Below are positions 1-12,736 of a stretch of 64,000 nt of DNA, piece after piece (the stretch's first letter is position 1; the number at the start of each line of letters is the position of its first letter). The notes under the pieces were generated by a model. It did not search any database. It saw only the letters and a list, made by a program, of their open reading frames with translations, and was not told the DNA's origin. The DNA is taken from positions 558,001-622,000 of the forward strand of contig JAVHNS010000003.1 of assembly GCA_036872755.1 (NCBI GenBank). The letters run 5' to 3'. The translations under genes and the position numbers were made by a program. This DNA is from Orbilia blumenaviensis (lineage: Eukaryota; Ascomycota; Orbiliomycetes; Orbiliales; Orbiliaceae).

Positions 1-28
1 AAGTTTATCATCTAGACTAAAAGTTTAG

Positions 29-3000
29 CCATTCCCGTTTGCTGACTCGAGATCCACATTAAGTGCCGGCAATAAGATCCAATGGTTGAATATCTCGAAA
101 AACCTAAGGGCGAAATCGCTGAGTCTCAACAGAAAGGAAGTCAGCTACCTCATACTTCAAGCAGCCTGGGAAGCTGGGCCAGTCGTCATGGGCATCAAGA
201 ACATCTTTCTTCGTGAAAATCATCGATTGTTTGACAGAACTGCTGTCATATTCGATATATTGAATGAAGTCGACGAAATATTCAACTCCATCAAGACGAA
301 TTGGCGTGAAATTGTGACAGCTGCAACACTGATTGCACTTACTTGTCGCTGCTTAGCTTTAATCAAAAAGGAACAACATGCCCTTATAACTCAGGCAATA
401 AGCTTAACCCTGAAGTTGAGAGAGATGGTCTATGGTTGGGTTGAGGACCTACGTGAAAAGGTTAAACTAGAGCAGGAGGAAGAAAAACTTGCAGAGAAGC
501 TGCAGCACTTGATGCATTGCGCTGCAATTTGCCGGATGACCTACGAGGTGCCAACCGATCATGCACAGGAACTTATCGATGGGCATACCCATGGAGAGGA
601 CTTAGAGGAACATTGTAACCCTAAGCATATTTCCATATATCTTGAGACAGCAGCCATCATTCGCGATAACGTTCCTGCGCGGAGAGAACATGTCGAGGAC
701 TACTATCGCTATGCGATAGATAGGTCGAACAGACTCTCACACCGCTGGGAAACTCGAATTCGCGATTTTATTCTACGTGACCCTTCTCCAATAGATCTCG
801 CAATTGAGAAGCAGTGGCGACCACATGTGCGCAAAGGAAATTGGGAAGCTGCAGAAGCTCCGAACCAGCATTGGCTACGCGCAATCATTCAACCGGTATC
901 AGGCGATCGGGATGTCCAGATTAGCTTGAACTTGCTAGATGGACAAATTCTTATAGACAGCATACCGTTTGGGCGGCTGCCGCAGGAATACACCAATAAC
1001 CAAACATACGACCGGATTTTTGGTAGCGATGTCCTTGTTGTAGGACCGTCGTCTTTGTTGGGAATGCAATTCGAGACTAGATTCCCTATTGAGGGCCACT
1101 CGGTCCACTTCGCATTGAAAGAAGACAATCTCATTGTTCGGACCCAGAAAGATGGAAGCGTCTACGAGCTTATTCCAAGAACACTTTTTGGTAGCGATAT
1201 GTGTAGTCCGCTTGTCGAAGATTATGTCCACTGGCTGGACCTCGGAGCGTCTAAAATCCAGTTCAGAAAGCTAGGGCGCATATGGGATACTCAAAACTAC
1301 GAATGGGAACTGTCACTTGGCAGCGATGACCCGATTTTATCGCGCCTTGATAACCCCGGGGTCCTCGTAGTTGACCCAGGAAGCAAGAGCGCCGAGCAAG
1401 TTCACCAGTTGTTAAGCTGTCTTGAAAAAGAATCAGAGATTTTGATCACCACCACGCGAAGTGAAGATAGCGACGATATGACAATCATTGCTGACCTTGG
1501 AAGATTAAACCTAACCTTTTCAAGCAAGGGCAATAACTTTGTTTGTAGGAATTTCTCAGGTTTCGTGGTGGACGAGGACCAGAATCTAGGGTGCCTACAC
1601 GGCCTAGTAAATAAGTTGGTGCTTCGCAAGGGCAATGAGCGTATGGCTTTGATTCCGTTTGGCGATATTGTTTTAAAGAGGTTTAGTGATTTTACACAAG
1701 TTTCAGTTACTCATGCAGAATCATACCAAGCATACAATGTCGACAATCGCCTCGGAAGACTACTTGGGAATGGTTCTATCACTAGCCGACTATATCAGCT
1801 TTATCTACATGCTGTCACATCGTCACCATCATGTCAGGTAGACACGCTTACTGGAAGAACCGGAACCGAGGAAGCCGCAAGCCTACTGGCGTCGGGAGCC
1901 GTCAAATCCTTCCAAGAACTCGACAAGGATGATATCAAACTTCTATGCCTCATTGCGTGCTTAACACCACACCGCCGCTTAGGGACTTCTAGAAGAAGCA
2001 GAAGGGATGAAGGGGATGGCTCCAGGCCTGGAAGAATTGAATCCGTTATTTGGCAAGACGAGCTGTCGTTCAATTGTCAAAGGGATATCTTCCGGGTCGG
2101 CGCCTCGCAAGTTGTTCAATATTGGATGAAGGTGAAGAAATTTCTCGGAAATGGTGCGCTCAATGAACTTGTTGAGAATGATGAACAGGACGAAGGCGAT
2201 GCAGCTATCGAAGCTGGAAAGGAAGACAAGAGGATAGAAGAGGGAGTGCAGAGGGGCGATGAGCTGGCGCTTCGTCGTGCAGCCTACCGCACCGAGATCT
2301 TCTATGCCTTCTTGGGAAATACATGGGGCGTCCAACAGGACGAACGAGTCGACCAAGAGGATAGTAGCGAAGAGCTTAGTATTCTAGGGCCTGATGATGA
2401 TGGACCGGCTCCAATTCAAGATATGAGCTACACTGGTAAGTTATCAGATTGAAATGTTAAAGCCATTCTAATCTAATTTTTATTTACAGCACGCGATGGA
2501 ACTATAGAAGATGAGGAGGACAGGGGCCCTCAAGTGTGCCAACTGGTCAAACTTCTCACGAAGGGGATGACGGGAATGGAAGCGCCAAAACTATGGGCCA
2601 CGTTTGAAAACTACAAAGTGACTGGCATCCGAGGACATATTAATTCTGTTAAAATACGAATGAACGACGCCTTACTAAAGCGTTCTGTGGGAGAGATCTG
2701 GTGCTCACTGTTCAATCTCTGTCGAAAATCCTCGATATCAGACGACCTTTTCACGTTAATTTTCTCGTTGGGGACCCTTATGTATCGGGATGGCTGGGAC
2801 CCGAGTATAGTGCATGCGCTTGCAGCAGCGGCAATTCTACCTATTTTTCAAGAAGACATATATGCAATCCCCAAAGGCCACTACGACATAAAGCAAGACC
2901 CTTACCCACGCCGCGAAAAACTTGAGAAGATCATCAAGGCATATATCGAGCCGTTTGAAAATTCCCGCTTTTTTGCAATTCCAGCAAGGCCGAACGAAAA

Positions 3001-6000
3001 TGAGCAAGTGGCTAATGCGCGTAGAAAGACGGAATATATGGAGGAATGCGGTCTTCAGCGGGCAAAGTTGAAACAGCATTATGATGACCAATGGCCATCG
3101 CATGGTGCCCATCCTGAACTACCCGCCAATCTTCTCAGCTACGACCTCGTTTCAGCGGAGGAGGTCCACGACGATGTTACCAATTATTTCAATAAAATAC
3201 ATTATGTCTGTCTATTGAAAAAGCCGATAGATATCATACAAAGGCAACTCGACAATAGGCTCACCACAACGGCATGCTCCCAGAGGATCTATACCTTTGA
3301 AACATTCAGAGAAATATCGCCCCGGGCTGTGGATCCAGTGTCGATAGAAGAACTCATGGACAACATCTCCGCCCCTGTGCTAGACGCGGTTCATCAAGCA
3401 CCTGTAACCTTCACCAAGAGAGGACTCTCGAATGCTGAGAATGTTCAGGTTGTGCAGCCAACTTTGCGACTAGCCAGGCTTAACAGCTTATTCAGAAATT
3501 TGATGGGGCCTCGGTGCAGCCAGTTTCAGAAAACATATGCGGAGGACTTGAAACAGAGTGTTGAAGCATTAAAAGCCTTCAATGGAAACATAGGATCCAG
3601 GGAGTTACCGCTTGCTTTGGGTGTAATCCAAGAACATGTAGTTCTATGGAAAGAGCATGTCGAAGCTTTGGAAAGGGCGATGCGATCTCGATTAGAGCCA
3701 ATCTACTTTGATAACAGGTCTAAGGTTGTTGAAGGACAGGAAGCACTTTACCATGCCGGACTATGGCCACGCGTAACAACGTTTTCTTTGCTCAAACTTC
3801 TCTCATATCATGCCGAAGATATTCCGGATGGGTGGAAGAGAGCCGTTGTAAATTACGGTGTCGCCCTTCGAGAGCTGGGGAGAGCAGAGAGACTCGCTGA
3901 TCTAGCTGCCCGTGGAGAAGTTCTAGGCTTTTGGGAGGCCCTTGCTGATACCGAAAATCCAAAATGGGATCCTATGGAGATGCCGGAATGGTTGCTCTTA
4001 GAGTTGGAAAACAATTTCTGCATGCGGGATGTATGTATATCGATCATTTTCTTGATACGCATCGAGGATTTTGAAGCTAACAAACTATCTGAAGGTCCAA
4101 GCCGAAATCGCCAAAGAAATGATTAGCCCGAGATCTGGAAACTCGTCCGTGATGCAACTAAATATGGGTGAAGGAAAATCTTCAGTTATAATTCCAGCTG
4201 TCGCTACAACCTTGGCGGACGGCACAAAGCTAGTCAGGGTAGTGGTCTTGAAGCCACTCTCTCGGGAAATGTTCAACCTATTACGCTTAAAATTAGGTGG
4301 ACTTTGCTCCCGAAGGATATACTTCCTACCCTTCCACAGAGGACTAGATATAACATTTCAAGACGCTAGTCTGATCAAATCGATTTGTGAAGAGGTTCGT
4401 AATTTGCACTTGTTGGAAGCCAATATTTCAGCGCTTACTAAGATTAAATTAGTGCATGTCCGATGGTGGGATACTTCTTGTCCAAAATGAGCATCTATTG
4501 TCCTTTAAGCTCCTTGGGCTGGAGAGGATTTGCATGGAAGCAGATAATCCAGATATAGGTACTGGACTTTACGAAACCCAACGATGGCTTGATAAGAATG
4601 CTCGGGATTTGCTTGACGAGAGTGGTGAGTTTGACTACATCCTTTCAACGTCCAGAGTTTGGTACTAATCGGGGTTTTTACATAGATGAGATTCTAAGGG
4701 TTAACCACACCCTCATTTACACAGTCGGCACCCAGCAGCCAATGAGCAATCAGCCCTATCGTTGGTTAGATCTACTCAAAGTATTCGACGTTGTGAAGGA
4801 ACAAGCTTTAAAGTTACGGTCTATGTTCCCCCAAGGCTTCGAACTAGTCCTAAAGGTGGAAAATGAATTCCCGTACCTCAGAATACTCAACCCGACGGCT
4901 GCAGAATCCATGATGAATGCCATTGCTCATGAGCTTCTCAACAGCGATCATCCCGATCGGCAATGGTTTGCGACCGTAACCCCAGAACGACGAACCAAGA
5001 TTTTGAACTTTATTTTGAAGAAAGATTTCCCAAAAGAAGATCTTGTCGAGCTTAAGGAAACTCTCCGCGGGGGTCACATGCTCTCCGCAGCCCTATTGTT
5101 CCGTGGACTCCTTGCGTATGGCATATTAAGATTTTGCTTGCAGGACAAACGCTGGAGGGTAGACTACGGGGCGGACTTTAACCGCACTCTCCTCGCCGTC
5201 CCCTTCAAGGCAAAGGATACGCCCAGCAGCGCGAGTGATTTCGCACACCCAGAGGTTTCGCTTTGTCTGACTTGCCTATCATGGTACAATTACGGCCTCA
5301 CTGGAGGAGAGGTCAAGGATTGCCTGGAAGCCGTCAGGGCATCAGATCATCCCGAGGATGAATACTGCAAATGGATAGAGGGAAACAAAGATATTCCTGA
5401 ACATCTACAATTTCTGAAGGGCGTGAACCTAGATAACCCCGACGAGTTTACTGAAATCATTTGCCCAGCACTTGAGCGGAATAAGAAAGTTATCGATTTC
5501 TACCTTCAAACCTTTGTCTTTCCGAGGTTTTCGAAACAGTTTCCATACAAACTCACTAGCTCCGGATGGGATATCGTTGAGACAAAAACTCATCTTACAT
5601 CCGGGTTTTCGGGTACAAATGATAACAAATATCTTCTACCTTTATCGATTCAACAGCGAGACCTTGAGACTCACCAGCACACCAATGCACTCGTTTTGAA
5701 CTATCTGCTTGCGACGGAGAATAATCACTTCATGCGAGCTGCCCTGCCCCGAACAAAACAGAAGATGTCCGTTAAGGAGTTGTTGGACGCCGTCGTAGGG
5801 CAGAACCCGCCAGTTTCGGTGATCCTAGACGTCGGGGCCCAAGTTCTGGAACTCGAGAACGAAGATGTTGCAAAGGAGTGGTTGGCTCGAGCCTCGAACG
5901 TCAACCCTGAAAGATGGGAAGCAGCTATCTTCTTCAACTCCAAGGACGAGCTTTGTGTGACGGATCTCGCCGGAAGAGTCGAACTTCTAATGACGTCCAA

Positions 6001-7843
6001 CTTTGCAAAGCAGATGGAAAGTTGTCTTTGTTATCTCGATGACGCCCATACCCGTGGTACTGACTTGCAATTCCCTCTGGGAAGCCGGGCACTTGTTACG
6101 CTGGGACCAAAAACGACCAAGGATCGCCTAGTTCAAGGCGCTATGAGAATGAGAAAACTTGGGAAGGGCCACACCGTAATATTCTGCGCTCCACCTGATG
6201 TCGAAAGCGAAATCCTCAGTCTTTCGACGAGCGGCAGATCAAAAGTCGAGAATGTCGACATACTGAAGTGGGCCCTGAGAGAAACTTGCAAGCAGACAAA
6301 GAGAAACGCAGGGCTCTGGGTAGGGCAGGGCATAAATTATGCCCAGAGATATGCGGCACGAAAGAACTACGAGAGTACAGAAAATTGGGATGACCTCAGA
6401 AAGCTTCTCTTTGAGCAGGAAAAATCGTCATTAGCGGATCTTTATGGTTTAGAACTTCCGTCGAGCGAGGGACCCACCGAGGGAATTGCCAGTCTAAATA
6501 TCAGAGACAACCCAACTGTCGCCAGGATAACTGAACATTGCAAAATGTTCGATATCGAGAACCTTGATGAATTCACAGACGATCTAGATGAGGAACAAGA
6601 ACGTGAGGTTGAACAGGAAGTCGAGAGGGAACGACAAGTTGAGCGACCATTGCCTGCAAAAGCCTTGCTTCACCAGCTTCACAAGGATATTAGGAAATTT
6701 GTCTCGACAGGGAATCTGCCTAAGAAATCGGAAGCCGTCGAACCAGCCACAGTTTCCTTAAGGAAAACATCCGCAAGAGAGTTTATACGGCCAGGATCAT
6801 GGTCAACCAAGCTTCTAGTGTCTCGAGATTTCGCGCGCACTGTCGAAATGTCAACTCAACTAGAAGGAGGGCGGCAAATTGACCAGCAAGATGACTTTAT
6901 CCGCCCTGTGTCATTTATTCTAAGTTGTATCAAAGGAACTGATAAGAAGAATATTGTTCTGCTAATAATCAGTCCCTATGAGGCAAATGAGTTGTTGGAG
7001 AAGATCAAAGACTCACATCATGTGCATTTACATGTATATATGCCTAGAGTGACAAAGTCCATGCCTTCATTCGAGGACTTGAGATGGATGAATGTTGGGA
7101 AACCCTACAAGAGATCCTGGTCGTTGCCCTCTGCCCTTTTAGACCAACTGAATTTGTTTGCTGGTCAACTTTATTTCCGTCATTCAACAGCATACCTCCA
7201 TACTGCCGAATGGCTCGGCTTACGAACATTCGAACTACATCCAGATTCCGAGTGGAACGAAGACGGCTTTGTTCCTCTTGGCCATCGTCGCCGGCAAGAC
7301 GGTGGCGAGTTCAGGAGTACTTTCAAAGTGTCATCCGTGCCATTCATGCAAAAGCTCGTGGCTATGAGGAGAAAGGGCCAGAAAAGCGACCTCAGTCAAC
7401 TTGGACAACTGCTCCACGGGAGACCGCTTCGGAACGATCAATTTGATGAAGCAGACTCGGACGTGGAGAGGATCTGGAATGATGGTCCAGTAAGCGCCGA
7501 TGAATCAGACACCGCCGATTATATCGAGGAAGAAGTCGAGCCCTTGCACCGATCCGCCGCAGCAACGCTACAGGCCCAGCAGCAGACATACGATTTAATG
7601 AATATTGACGAAGGGCTTGCAGAAGATCGGGTGCAATTCCAGCATGGCGATATGGGGGATGATGAAGGTAGCGGAGAAAGTGATAACGAACCACTGCCCT
7701 TAATAAAGCAGGAATCGGACGACGAAAGTGGCGACGACATTGATAGATCGCTTTTCTACCGCGAATCGACCCCCATTGGCCCCGACGGAACGCTTACCCT
7801 TATGGCGCCACCCGACGACGACAATATGGAGGTGGAGTGGTAA
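29..7843 (+). CDS. Giant DUF3638/DUF3645 family protein, 5' end outside window
   Basis: This is the 3' part of a very large fungal protein of unknown biochemical role; database entries sometimes name the family ubiquitinyl hydrolase. Inferred exons are 29-2435, 2490-4030, 4095-4394, 4453-4624 and 4686-7843, giving 2,525 residues. Position 29 follows a likely acceptor (branch-like gactaa, then tttag), and the frame upstream of it is closed, so the N-terminal part lies left of the window. A GEGKSS P-loop-like motif stands at visible residues 1341-1346, followed by GGILLVQNEH. Further on come CYLDDAHTRGTDLQFP and KTTKDRLVQGAMRMR, which resemble late helicase motifs. A charged Glu/Arg stretch (EQEREVEQEVERERQ) precedes the C-terminal region, and the tail is acidic. 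The GEGKS context resembles the SecA ATPase P-loop. The family call is firm; the function is unknown. Intron 3 uses an unusual GTTCGT donor. Confidence 0.88.
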
Positions 7844-7934
7844 ATGCCCCGCCTTACTGACGGGTATCAAATATCAGTTGTTATAGCCTTTTTCTTTGAT
7901 TCAAAAAGTGGACTTGGAATTTAGCCATCATGAT

Positions 7935-7971
<37 letters not shown>

Positions 7972-8208
7972 CCTCTTTTTTTCATCTTATCGCGAGGCGT
8001 TATTTGGTTCGGTGGGCGTTTAAAATAACATTGTGCTTAAATGCATATTGTCTTTCTAGCTGTAGTTGTTATCCAGCTGTCAATATCAATATACTGACGG
8101 ATGATATAGTTGTCTTCTAAGTAAATGCTTGTGCTTTTGTGTTCAGCGGTTTAAATTTCGGGCTACATATCGATATTGCCCACACAATGTCTCGACCTTG
8201 TTGTCTGT
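7844..8208. other. Convergent intergenic spacer
   Basis: This spacer separates the stop codons of two convergent genes. It contains a 33-base T run (7939-7971) followed by a pyrimidine-rich stretch. I see no gene; it probably holds both 3' UTRs. Confidence 0.6.
7939..7971. repeat. Poly-T homopolymer (33 T)
   Basis: An uninterrupted run of 33 T lies about 95 bases past the stop codon of the giant DUF3638 gene. Its length may be unreliable because long homopolymers are error-prone in sequencing. Confidence 0.9.
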
Positions 8209-9336
8209 TTACCAACGAGACCGAATATTGCTGAAATACTCTCCCCAGTTGATTGCTTGGTAGATACTATAACCCAAAGTCAGAATACCGCCCCCAACGG
8301 CAAATAGTTGATCCAAATGCGAAAGGGCTCCTGGAGCTTCAGGAATCAACCTGAAACCTCCTGTAACAATGAAGGATATCGCTAGAATGTGATCTTTTGC
8401 TGATGTAGATACGACACAAAGGATGTATACTCCAAACAAAGCTAGAAGTGATCCAACGGTAAATCCAACCACCAGGCCATAACCTTGGGAGGCTAAACGC
8501 TCGATGAGATTATATATCCGAACAGCAATGGAGCAGAGAAGCAGCATGGTCGAAAATATGGTGAGAAGTAATGCCACCACAAATAGAGACAGCCCCAGAT
8601 ACGACGTCATAATTGTGTACTCGCCAGCTGCTCCTACTATCCCTCTAACCGATGGAGTTTTCTCGGCTTCGTGGATTAATTGTTTCAACTGGCTAGACAT
8701 TTGGAAGTCTGATGTGTTTGATGGGATTGGGATAAGAACATTTTCAGCTGGAAATCCTCCCCATACAATCCAAGCTCGAGAGGTCATCATGACCAAAAAG
8801 CCGAGACTGGCAATCAAGAACTCTCGAAAAATAGTTCTAATATCGCGCTTTCGATATCCCTTTGAGACAGCTGTCGATAAAGCAATCGTCAACCAGAAAA
8901 ATGGCCATGCTGTAAGCAAAGAAGAAGCCTCATAGTGAGCTGTAGCGGTTACTAAAGAACCGAACTGTGATATGTCTGATTTTTTCGCGCAGCGCAGTAC
9001 GACGTCACCAAGGGAAATACCATGGTAGACGAATAAAGCGAGGAGGTTAACGTTAAAACCAAAGTTCAATCCCTTTTTAAGGCCAAAGGGTCTCCGTTGT
9101 GCGCTTGAAATGAAGCATACTGACGTGTAAATTGATTCCTTGGGTTGAGAATACTTGACATCGGGCAGGTCAAAAGACTCAAGCCTAGATTGGCGGTGGA
9201 ATTTACAGAACCATGAGAGAAGGTCTAGATAGAATGCCAGCACGGTGAGAACAAAGCACAAAGTGCCACCCGACCCGTAGAACCCGGATATTTCGGAAAT
9301 ACCAAAAAGATCCGGATCCTGTGCTACCTCGTCCAT
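8209..9336 (-). CDS. Multipass membrane protein, function unknown
   Basis: This single-exon gene encodes 375 residues from the ATG at 9336. The frame stays open a little further upstream, but without another ATG. The N-terminus (MDEVAQDPDLFGISEISGFY) leads straight into a hydrophobic segment (residues ~24-42). Several more membrane segments follow: around FWLTIALS, FLIASLGFLVMMT, LSLFVVALLLTIFSTMLLLC, GLVVGFTVGSLLALFGVYIL and ILAISFIVTGG. This suggests seven or so helices, with an aromatic Trp-rich C-terminus. The pattern of a short acidic head, then repeated helices, resembles uncharacterised membrane proteins common in filamentous ascomycetes. I recognise no transport or enzymatic motif. 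It is convergent with the DUF3638 gene. A missed 5' exon is possible. Confidence 0.7.
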   Translation of the reverse strand: MDEVAQDPDLFGISEISGFYGSGGTLCFVLTVLAFYLDLLSWFCKFHRQSRLESFDLPDVKYSQPKESIYTSVCFISSAQRRPFGLKKGLNFGFNVNLLALFVYHGISLGDVVLRCAKKSDISQFGSLVTATAHYEASSLLTAWPFFWLTIALSTAVSKGYRKRDIRTIFREFLIASLGFLVMMTSRAWIVWGGFPAENVLIPIPSNTSDFQMSSQLKQLIHEAEKTPSVRGIVGAAGEYTIMTSYLGLSLFVVALLLTIFSTMLLLCSIAVRIYNLIERLASQGYGLVVGFTVGSLLALFGVYILCVVSTSAKDHILAISFIVTGGFRLIPEAPGALSHLDQLFAVGGGILTLGYSIYQAINWGEYFSNIRSRW

Positions 9337-10254
9337 CCAAATAAACGTGCTCTTAACTAATTCTTTGAGGAAATCGCCCAAAGATTTCCTTCTTTTATTA
9401 TCAAAAGCTTAAGTTGTTTTGTCTTGTAGGCTAGACGCGTGGTGGCAAGTCGTTAGAAAAACGGTAACGGTTCTCATATCGTTAACCCCATGAGATCCGA
9501 ATATCCCTGGTGGTCCGTTATATATCGTACTCGCGGATTATATACCAAAGTTGAATATGTATTTTTGGAATACCCTCCTTCCATTCCAATCACTGAGGGC
9601 CTTATATATACTTAATTCGAAAGTGGGGGTCAACATCACACCCACAGATTCCGTAGCTAAATTAAGATAATTCCGAAAACCATCAGCCTTACAAACCAGA
9701 CCACCTTACAAATACAATATGTCAAGCTCACGGTGGCCCACAAGGCAAAGGGATTACGCTACGCAACTAACCTGCAACAGGAAATTTGGAACAAAGTATT
9801 CGTTTTTGCTTTCTAAAAAGCTACAAACTGCTTAAGTACGTACGTATGCATTTTGCAAAGCTCCGCGAAGGATCTATCTCTTGCTGGAATTGAATTCCTA
9901 TCCGGGTAAACTTAAATCCCGTCACAGTTACCTAAGCCGGAAAATTGCACCCTTAGCATTGAAGGGGCATAGTATCAGTATATGTCGTTGGATATAATTC
10001 AGCGGAGTCGTAATCCTTCTTAATGTCGGGAGAAGCCGCCTCAGCAGCCCTTAAGACTTGAGAGCGTGATACAAGGTCAACTTTTGCCCCATGGTCAGTC
10101 CGCGAACTCCGCCACGTCCGCGTCGGTTTCTAGGATCAGTAATATTCTGGGTATCAATTAATTATTCAATTATACGATTGGATAAAGTCTAGTTGCATCG
10201 TGTACCATATATCATACAAGCCTCACGTTATAAGCTTATTCTGCTTCTATTGTA
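9337..10254. other. Gene-free spacer, likely promoter and UTR sequence
   Basis: No coding region is recognisable here. The stretch separates the start of the membrane-protein gene from the stop of GON7, both on the minus strand, so it should contain the promoter of the former. No specific site could be supported. Confidence 0.5.
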
Positions 10255-10764
10255 TCATTCCTTTTCCTTCTTCCTTTTTTTGCCCTTACCCTTCTCTATC
10301 CGCTCCTGCTCTTCCTCTCTTCTCAGTTTCTCAACCTCGGCTTCCAACGCCTTAGTCTCATCATCCATCTCCTCTTCAACTTCCCCATCTCTTTCCATAT
10401 CCTCGGCCGCCTTTGCAGCACCCGTGCTCTTCCCTTTACCCTTCTCACCACTGCCCAAAGCTAATGCTTCGGCCTTCTCCTCTTCCATCCTACCAGTTAG
10501 GAAGGTATTCATCTCTGCCTGGACCTGTTTAACTGCATCTCTTAACGACTTTAGATGAGCTCGTGTAGCAGTCGCAGACGGCGCAGTGTGGAGTGCCTCG
10601 GGCTTAGAGGATTCGGTAGGATCATTATGATGATGTTTTAAGTGTGAGGTTGAGATTTGAGGTGTTGGTGGGGGTGGTAGGGGTATTGCGATGTTGCGCG
10701 GGGCAGGTATGGAGGGGTGAGTATAGGTTGCTGTTAGGGTGGGGGGATGCGTCGAGGACGCCAT
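10255..10764 (-). CDS. GON7: Gon7-like subunit of the EKC/KEOPS complex
   Basis: This single-exon gene encodes 169 residues. Gon7 is a small accessory subunit of KEOPS, the complex that makes the N6-threonylcarbamoyl modification of A37 in ANN-decoding tRNAs. The family-like core is the segment LKSLRDAVKQVQAEMNTFLT followed by GRMEEEKAEA (residues ~70-100). Before it lies a Pro/His-rich low-complexity head. After it comes a highly charged Glu/Lys tail (residues ~105-169), including a predicted helix rich in Glu and Arg and a terminal Lys/Glu block. Fungal Gon7 proteins have about this size and a disordered acidic tail. The call rests on the short core only, so a different small coiled-coil protein cannot be excluded. 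Confidence 0.62.
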   Translation of the reverse strand: MASSTHPPTLTATYTHPSIPAPRNIAIPLPPPPTPQISTSHLKHHHNDPTESSKPEALHTAPSATATRAHLKSLRDAVKQVQAEMNTFLTGRMEEEKAEALALGSGEKGKGKSTGAAKAAEDMERDGEVEEEMDDETKALEAEVEKLRREEEQERIEKGKGKKRKKEKE

Positions 10765-12736
10765 TTCGAAGAGAGCTGGAGGAAGAAGTCTAGGTTTTGA
10801 TATACTAGACAGATGGGGTTCCCTTCAACTTTATAGAAGCGATTTCGATGAGTTTAAGGAGATGTCGATGGTTTCTTTTGTGGTTCTTTGAGTGGTCGTG
10901 AGGGTTTGAAGCTCCGGAGCGAGCTTGATGACAGGGGTCGGGAAAATATGCAACAGGCACAACACTTAATTTGAACAGCGGTTATATGGGCTAGGAAAGC
11001 TTCTTTGATACTGTATCGGGGATAAGGATTCGAATAAAGAGGCCTAAAATATCATTTATCGCGATTGATAGTGTCCTTCTATTTATAAGTTGAGCTTGTA
11101 TTCTCTTACATATATTTTATTGGTAGGTTTACTTAGGTATTCCCTAATAACGATCCTGCGATGAGATTATTTATACATAGTGGATTTCAGAAATGAACAG
11201 TTCCAAAGTGTGTACACTCCATTTTAGGGCGTAAGCGTCTATAGAAAAGTTTATATAACGGGGATTATGGGCATATAGAGTACAAATGATGCTATCATCC
11301 CGCCATCTACTATAGTACTAGCACCGCTAATAGTGCCATGTTCCGGTAACCCCCCCTCCACGCTAAGCCCCCACATGATCAGATCCCCGGGTCAACCGAT
11401 CACAGACTAACATTGTACTAGCCACAATGGGAGGCATATATGAAGATGCACTTGTCTTAGAAGAGTGGCTAGTATTCTGGGTAGCTCCTTACTGATTAGG
11501 CAATATGGTCATTCGGACATTTATCCTTTGATTAAAATTCAACGTTACTAAGAAGACAAAACGCTAACAAAAAAAAGATGTACAGGGCTGTATACGCTAA
11601 TAAGTAAGGAAACAGGTTCGTAAGTCACTTTTCCTTTCGCCCAGGTGTCTTCGCATCTCTAATTTTCTCTTTATGACCCCGAACTTCCAACCCTTGCCGG
11701 GCTTAACCCAGGGAAAGCCTCCCGGCGCCTACTGCTACAACCCCCTCCAGTGGGTCCACCATCCGGGATGCATGCATTCCTTCCGTCTCCGCTTTAACGA
11801 GAAAAATAATCAGGAATGAAAAACCGAGGAGGTACGAGGAAATAATAGGAAAAAGAAAATATAAGCCAATAGTCCCTTCTAGCGGAAAATCCACCCACAC
11901 ATCCATCCCACTCCCCCTCTTCGCCATTCTTTCAACCCCGCCAGCTCATTGGCCCCCGGCTAGTCTTTCCCATCCACAGATTTCTCGGTGGGTCCCCAAT
12001 TCCCCATCTCTCCCCTTTCTGTCTCATCCTTTTCTTTTGTTTTTGTTTTTCCTTACCGTTTCTTTTTTGCGAGCGGTTCCAAACCTGCGGGTTCTTCCAA
12101 CCATTTAGATGGCTTGCTTTAGCGTTCCCGCAGTTCCCGCAGATCTGGGCTCGTAAAGATATAGCAGATTGGCGATGTATATGTATGCAGGACGGGAACC
12201 GAAAAAAAAGACGAATAGGGCTTGCAGGGCTGCGCAGCGGGTAGATAAACAGGTACCTGAGAAGTACCTACCTTGGACCATACATAACAAAAAGAAATAA
12301 AAGCTATCGATCAAGAGATATAAAAAGACGGGGAGAGCGGAGTGCATGATGCAGGAAGTCGCAGAAGCGAGAATATGATAGATCGTTGCTTAAATATATA
12401 TATATATATATAAAAACCCAAGTCTTCTTTTTTTTAAAGAGAAAAGAAAAAAACACAACATAATCTGCAAAAAGAGGAAAGCTTATTTCAACCATTTTGC
12501 CCCATCCCATTGCCGTTATTTCCTCCGTTCCTTAGAAACACCAGATCCAAAGTCCAAAAAAATTATAAACGTCTTTTTTGTTTGCGCAGAAAGAACGAAA
12601 AGAGAAGAAAAAAGAGAATTGTTGTACAAAGGAAAGCGGGGTATCATTTATCGTGAGGGTTTTTCGTAAATCCGTCTGCTTGATTTTCGTCGACGGGTAC
12701 CGGGACGCTGCTAGCGTCTTTTTTTTTAAGGGTTGT
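10765..12736. other. Gene-free stretch upstream of GON7
   Basis: About 2 kb without a supportable gene. It includes the GON7 promoter side (from 10765) and probably the 3' UTR of BLOC1S1 near its right end. It contains a TA microsatellite (12393-12412) and pyrimidine-rich patches around 12000-12070. Short open frames here have no family resemblance and no coding-like composition. Confidence 0.5.
12393..12412. repeat. TA dinucleotide microsatellite
   Basis: An alternating A/T run of about 20 bases. It is a simple repeat with no sign of function. Confidence 0.85.

Noticed and set aside
11703..11927. 74-codon minus-strand open frame
   Set aside because: No resemblance to known proteins; low-complexity hydrophobic translation in non-coding sequence.
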